Shown in pieces: positions 6,346-8,948 of a stretch of 8,948 bases of DNA. Location: NCBI GenBank assembly GCA_023398105.1, contig JAEWST010000079.1:1-8948 (forward strand), written 5' to 3'. The notes under the pieces were generated by a model. That model had not been told where the DNA came from, made no database searches, and saw only the letters and a list, made by a program, of their open reading frames with translations. Source of the DNA: Bacillota bacterium. GTDB lineage: Bacteria; Bacillota; Clostridia; Acetivibrionales; DSM-1351. Both the position numbers and the translations under genes were made by a program. Every line of letters starts with the position of its first letter. Position 1 is the first letter of the stretch.

Positions 6346-6495
6346 TTATGTTAAGTTATTTGTTATTTTATTAAATTGCTCATAGGTCAGTAACTTTTCA
6401 CTATGTAATTGATATACTATGCTTGATTTAAACTGACGAATAAAAATATTTTTTTCTTCAAGAGTCAGCTCAATTTTTTTATTTTTTATAATCAT
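6346..6495 (-). CDS. 49-aa small protein with a SHOCT-like C-terminus, first gene of the recombinase operon
   Basis: Short open frame with an ATG at 6495 and GGGGTG about eight bases upstream, a reasonable ribosome binding site. The N-terminus is basic (MIIKNKKIELTLEEKN). The C-terminal part, LHSEKLLTYEQFNKITNN, has the pattern of the short SHOCT-type helix pair seen at the ends of many small bacterial proteins (a Leu-rich helix, then a 'L-L-T-x-E-x-F' turn). Small proteins of this style are common beside serine recombinases of clostridial elements. It may help control recombination direction or recombinase oligomerisation; that is inference. The TAA stop is four bases before the next start. 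Confidence 0.6.
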   Translation of the reverse strand: MIIKNKKIELTLEEKNIFIRQFKSSIVYQLHSEKLLTYEQFNKITNNLT

Positions 6496-6514
6496 GTTTA
6501 TTTCACCCCAATAC

Positions 6515-6545
6515 ATAATATTCAATATAATAAAAAGTGTCTCAA
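6515..6545 (-). promoter_or_regulatory. Possible promoter of the recombinase operon
   Basis: TTGAGA (6540-6545) and TATTAT (6515-6520) on the minus strand lie 19 bases apart, just before the 49-aa gene. The spacing is long. The -35 box would lie in the second arm of the terminator at 6537-6560, so the two functions would overlap. Confidence 0.2.
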
Positions 6546-6560
6546 TTTATGTTGAGACAC
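6537..6560 (-). terminator. Rho-independent terminator upstream of the recombinase operon
   Basis: A perfect 9-bp stem (GTGTCTCAA and TTGAGACAC) with a 6-base loop. On the minus strand it is followed by TTTTTATTAT. It would end transcripts coming from the abrB / structured-block side and insulate the recombinase operon. Confidence 0.8.
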
Positions 6561-6909
6561 CTCTTGTTAATTTACTATAAGCCAGTTTAATGTTTATTAC
6601 TCAAACTTCGTACATTATTAATCACTTGTAATTACTGATAATAGCAGACTTACTATAAGTGGGGTATATGTTTTTAAAAATCTTACTTTTTTACAAAAAG
6701 TAGTAATTAGATAAAGATAATAATTGCTACAAATCTTGATATTAGAAGCTTTAAGTAGTATATCTCACTGCAAAGTTTGAGTTTTATACCAATTCAGGGG
6801 GGTGAAATGGAGTAAACCTTAGCTACTGGCAATAGTATTACATTGTAGTAATCCTACCGTACTAGAACACCTTATTTTTAAAGCTATGTTATGTACTTTA
6901 TTTACTATA
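6561..6909. other. Gene-free region
   Basis: No open reading frame with a ribosome binding site on either strand. It holds a small hairpin near 6685-6706 (ACTTTTT / AAAAAGT arms with a 3-base loop) and a GGGGGGTGAAATGG stretch at about 6797 that mimics a ribosome binding site, but its ATG is followed by a stop after one codon. Confidence 0.5.
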
Positions 6910-7032
6910 GTCAATTACGGTTCAAAGCCTTGCCCTATAAGTTATCGGTTTTCAGGCAAATTATGCTTTTAACGCAGTTTGGGTTTGAAGTGTTTTATGA
7001 CTGCTAGGAGGCTTTAGCCGATAGTAATTGAC
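6910..7032. ncRNA. Candidate structured RNA or small non-coding mobile element
   Basis: The block is bounded by perfect 10-bp inverted repeats AGTCAATTAC and GTAATTGACT. Inside, read on the minus strand, TATCGG pairs with a later CCGATA, AAAGCC with a later GGCTTT, TTGCC with GGCAA, GCAGT with ACTGC, and TTCAAA with TTTGAA. The TATCGG and AAAGCC pairings cross, as in a pseudoknot. It begins 10 bases past the stop of the abrB gene at 7042. I do not recognise a known riboswitch or RNA family. A miniature inverted-repeat element is the alternative, but no target duplication is clear. The strand is undetermined because the pairings exist on both. Confidence 0.45.
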
Positions 7033-7041
7033 TTTGCTCAT

Positions 7042-7284
7042 TTATTTATTTTTTATCTCATTTAGGCAAACTTTACAGATATTTTTACCCTTATAATTTA
7101 TGATATCTTTTGCATCAGCACAAAAAATACATGCAGGCTCATACTTTTTCAAAATAATTTTTTCTTCATCTACATAAATTTCTAATGCATCCTTTTCCTT
7201 GATATCAAAAACCTTCCTTAGTTCAATTGGTAAAACTACCCTCCCTAATTCATCTACCTTTCTTACGATTCCTGTTGATTTCAT
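7042..7284 (-). CDS. abrB: AbrB-family transition-state regulator (copy 1)
   Basis: 80-aa DNA-binding regulator. The N-terminal AbrB/SpoVT swapped-hairpin domain (about residues 1-48) reads MKSTGIVRKVDELGRVVLPIELRKV, continuing EKDALEIYVD and IILKKYEP. A C-terminal tail (52-75) has two Cys pairs, CIFC and CKVC, the pattern of clostridial AbrB proteins; they may bind zinc. Family members bind AT-rich promoters as dimers or tetramers and repress sporulation or stationary-phase genes during growth. The ATG has AAGGAGG about eight bases upstream. It is 74% identical (59 of 80, counted by eye) to the second copy at 8657-8899. It is separated from the catalase by a terminator, so it is probably a single-gene unit. 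Which genes it controls cannot be read from the sequence. Confidence 0.92.
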   Translation of the reverse strand: MKSTGIVRKVDELGRVVLPIELRKVFDIKEKDALEIYVDEEKIILKKYEPACIFCADAKDIINYKGKNICKVCLNEIKNK

Positions 7285-7589
7285 AAGTATTCCTCCTTAA
7301 CATTTAAGTTTAATCATTAAGTTCAATTAATACACAATATTAATCCTTACCGAAATGCCGTTTTACATATTATACTATTTTTGTATTATATGTAATAAAT
7401 ACCACCATTTTAAATATCGTAAACATATTATGTAAAATTTTAGTTTTAATTGGTTAATTGTTTTATATTTTACCGTAAAAACAGCATATATTCCGATATT
7501 TTAAGTTATATTTTTTGTAACAAATAAAGGATTACTCATCTATGAATAATCCTTATTTATTGATAATATTTTGTGATTAATTTTATGTG
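7285..7589. other. Intergenic region upstream of abrB copy 1
   Basis: Strongly AT-rich. It holds the abrB ribosome binding site, a possible TATAAT -10 box on the minus strand at 7369-7374 (no convincing -35), and the catalase terminator at 7522-7558. The AT-rich stretch would suit AbrB-type binding, so autoregulation is possible but not shown. Confidence 0.4.
7522..7558 (-). terminator. Terminator after the manganese catalase
   Basis: AAATAAAGGATTA (7522-7534) and TAATCCTTATTT (7547-7558) form a stem with one bulged A, and CTCAT/ATGA can extend pairing into the loop. On the minus strand it lies about 30 bases past the catalase stop and is followed by TTTGTTAC. Confidence 0.65.
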
Positions 7590-8279
7590 TTACATTTTAG
7601 TACCTGTAGCATTGGGAGAATTAAAGCTTGGCGGCTGTGGGTTATTTGCATTAAAAAACTGATCTCCTGGGGTAGAAAGATTAAAGTATAACTTTGAGTC
7701 TTTAGTTATTCCCCAATCCTTCAAGGAGCCAGTGTCCTGCAACCTATTAAAAGCTTCCCTAAACATTGTGTTATGTGCTTCTTCACGATTTAGAAGAAAA
7801 TCAATTGTCTCTCTTACACCTTTATCAGTTATCTGTCTGTAAAGATATTGATAAACTACTTTTGCTCTCTGCTCTGCAGCAATATTTGATAATATATCAG
7901 CAGCAAGATCACCAGTCTCTTCAATATATGCCGCTGTCCAATATTGTCCAGAAGCACTTGTTAAAGCAGGTGTAAGGCCAGTAGAAACGTGTGCTTGAAT
8001 AGTTCCTACCGTTGCGTTTTTTGCATCAAGCACATGCCCATTTAGCAGGTTAACAGTAGTCGCCACCATTTCCATATGACTTAATTCTTCAGAGGCAATA
8101 TCCATAAATAAATCCTTAATTTCTGGATCCTTAATGCGAAAACTCTGAGACAAATATTGAAGTGCTGCTTTTAGTTCTCCATGGGGTCCTCCTAATTGTT
8201 CCTGCATCATACTTGCATACATTGTGTTAGGACCATCAACTTTAACCTCATGTAAAAGAGCCTTATCATGTTTAAACAT
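7590..8279 (-). CDS. Manganese (non-haem) catalase, full length
   Basis: Dimanganese catalase that breaks hydrogen peroxide into water and oxygen; relatives occur in spore coats and in the cytoplasm. The 229-aa product is a four-helix-bundle ferritin-like protein. All five expected metal ligands are seen: Glu35 in GGPHGELKAALQYLSQ, Glu65 and His68 in ASEELSHMEMV, Glu in NIAAEQRAKVV, and His in LLNREEAHNTMF. The tail is Pro/Asn-rich (FFNANNPQPPSFNSPNATGT). I chose the ATG at 8279 because MFKHDK matches the usual start MFKH of the family and it overlaps the stop of a leader ORF (ATGTTTAA). An ATG at 8291 with AAAGGA five bases upstream is possible. The ATG at 8351 is rejected: AAGGAGGTG lies downstream of it. 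It is a paralogue of the broken cotJC-like gene and is flanked by two abrB genes. Confidence 0.93.
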   Translation of the reverse strand: MFKHDKALLHEVKVDGPNTMYASMMQEQLGGPHGELKAALQYLSQSFRIKDPEIKDLFMDIASEELSHMEMVATTVNLLNGHVLDAKNATVGTIQAHVSTGLTPALTSASGQYWTAAYIEETGDLAADILSNIAAEQRAKVVYQYLYRQITDKGVRETIDFLLNREEAHNTMFREAFNRLQDTGSLKDWGITKDSKLYFNLSTPGDQFFNANNPQPPSFNSPNATGTKM

Positions 8280-8331
8280 ATTTGTGTCCATGCCTGTCCT
8301 TTGGTTTAAAAAACCACAATAGAAATGACAC
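8272..8331 (-). CDS. 19-codon leader ORF overlapping the catalase start
   Basis: GTG at 8331 follows a strong AAGGAGGT (8341-8348) by nine bases. It would encode MSFLLWFFKPKDRHGHKYV: a hydrophobic, aromatic start and a basic, His-rich end. Its TAA stop overlaps the catalase ATG (ATGTTTAA), the usual geometry of translational coupling. The only strong ribosome binding site upstream of the catalase serves this frame, so it may control catalase translation. I know of no family for the peptide. The reading frame could be chance. Confidence 0.45.
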   Translation of the reverse strand: MSFLLWFFKPKDRHGHKYV

Positions 8332-8351
8332 GGACTAAACACCTCCTTCAT

Positions 8352-8656
8352 AATATTATTTAATATTATTTAATCTTTTTATAACTCTTTTGTAGCCTTT
8401 GCTAAATACTTTGAAGTATACATTGAAAATTATTGAAATATAAAATACTCATACTACTAAATGTTTTTATTAGTACATAAATCTACACGCATAAAAAAGA
8501 GAAGATAAGCTCTTTAATTTGCTTATCTTCTCTTTTTATATCTTTCCATTTATCTTTAGCGTACTTAACTTTTGAAAATCTCAACTGAGCAGATAAAAAT
8601 AGAATTTTTCTTGCAATATCATTCTTTTCCAATAATATCACCCTCTATTTTATCTA
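8352..8656. other. Intergenic region between the catalase leader and abrB copy 2
   Basis: It contains the strong hairpin at 8494-8537. I see no clear sigma-A or sporulation promoter for the catalase unit. Short open frames here lack ribosome binding sites and look like chance frames. Confidence 0.4.
8494..8537 (-). terminator. Very strong hairpin terminator after abrB copy 2
   Basis: Perfect 17-bp stem: AAAAAGAGAAGATAAGC (8494-8510) pairs with its complement at 8521-8537, around a 10-base loop. The arms end in A5 and T5, so it can work in both directions. It lies about 120 bases past the abrB copy 2 stop and separates that gene from the catalase unit. Confidence 0.85.
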
Positions 8657-8899
8657 TTAGTCTTTCTTTAGCTCATCCATACATAACTGACAAATATTTT
8701 TACCTCTATAATTTGTTACATTTGATGCATCATTGCAAAAAATACATGCAGGTTCATATTTCTTCAATATTATTGTTGAATCGTCTACATATATTTCCAA
8801 AGCATCCTTTTCCTCAATACTAAAGGTTCTTCTTAACTCTATAGGTAATACAATTCTCCCCAATTCATCAACTTTTCTTACTATTCCTGTAGATTTCAT
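8657..8899 (-). CDS. abrB: AbrB-family transition-state regulator (copy 2)
   Basis: 80-aa paralogue of the regulator at 7042-7284, with the same AbrB fold at the N-terminus (MKSTGIVRKVDELGRIVLPIELRR, EKDALEIYVDD, IILKKYEP) and the C-terminal CIFC / CQLC pairs. The true start is the ATG at 8899: AGGAGG lies eight to ten bases before it and it gives MKSTGIVRK, the same start as the first copy. An ATG 21 bases further upstream, inside the ribosome-binding region, is rejected. Most of the 21 differences from copy 1 are in the tail and in the loop after residue 22. The DNA-contact N-terminus is nearly identical, so both may bind similar sites. Its own strong terminator makes it a separate transcription unit. 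Promoter elements would lie at or beyond the right edge. Confidence 0.92.
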   Translation of the reverse strand: MKSTGIVRKVDELGRIVLPIELRRTFSIEEKDALEIYVDDSTIILKKYEPACIFCNDASNVTNYRGKNICQLCMDELKKD

Positions 8900-8948
8900 A
8901 AATGTGTCCCTCCTTTTCATTTTTTTATTCCCTTCGACATTATTATAC

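Noticed and set aside
6790..6815. A plus-strand gene starting after GGGGGGTGAA at about 6797.
   Set aside because: The ATG is followed by one codon and a stop.
8280..8351. Upstream ATG at 8351 as the catalase start (a 24-residue extension).
   Set aside because: The AAGGAGGTG ribosome binding site lies downstream of that ATG, nothing suitable lies before it, and family members start at MFKH.
8560..8600. A fourth copy of the intergenic repeat (TACTTAACTTTTGAAAAT).
   Set aside because: It fits only if several bases of the core are deleted and it lacks the inverted second arm.
1..8948. A CRISPR array, tRNA or rRNA gene.
   Set aside because: I saw no regularly spaced direct repeats and no tRNA or rRNA landmarks on either strand.

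Overview
The window is AT-rich and carries endospore-specific genes: a full-length pro-sigma-K gene, a spore photoproduct lyase (splB) and a CotJC-type manganese catalase. It also has clostridial-type AbrB regulators with a C-terminal Cys-x2-Cys pair motif, strong AGGAGG ribosome binding sites, and TTG/GTG starts. This points to a spore-forming member of the Clostridia; I cannot name the species. All genes except splB lie on the minus strand.

Layout from left to right. (1) 1-244 is the N-terminal part of a secreted protein that runs off the left edge. (2) 668-1311 is a two-gene unit: an 85-aa protein of unknown function whose stop codon overlaps the start of a retropepsin-like aspartic protease; a hairpin terminator follows. 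(3) 1642-2358 is an uninterrupted sigK encoding a pro-protein, with a strong hairpin downstream and two small inverted repeats upstream. (4) 2660-3682 is splB on the plus strand; it lacks the cysteine that donates hydrogen in the Bacillus enzyme. (5) 3909-4346 is the intact 3' two-thirds of a cotJC-like catalase gene with no 5' end. (6) 4542-6495 is a small operon: a 49-aa protein, a 35-aa protein and a 532-aa large serine recombinase. (7) 6561-7041 has no protein gene but contains a 123-bp block, 6910-7032, bounded by perfect 10-bp inverted repeats and full of nested and crossing complementarity. (8) 7042-8899 holds a second, full-length Mn catalase with a 19-codon leader ORF overlapping its start, placed between two AbrB paralogues about 74% identical to each other. 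Hairpin terminators separate these last units.

A related intergenic repeat occurs three times in the same orientation: upstream of splB, at the 3' end of the cotJC fragment, and exactly at the fragment's broken 5' end.

The common theme is late sporulation: mother-cell sigma factor, spore DNA repair, coat or peroxide-defence catalases, and transition-state regulators. The most interesting hypothesis is that the serine recombinase belongs to an element that splits cotJC, comparable to the skin element that splits sigK in other sporeformers. The window does not contain the missing 5' half of cotJC, so this remains untested. A deletion between copies of the repeat is the main alternative.
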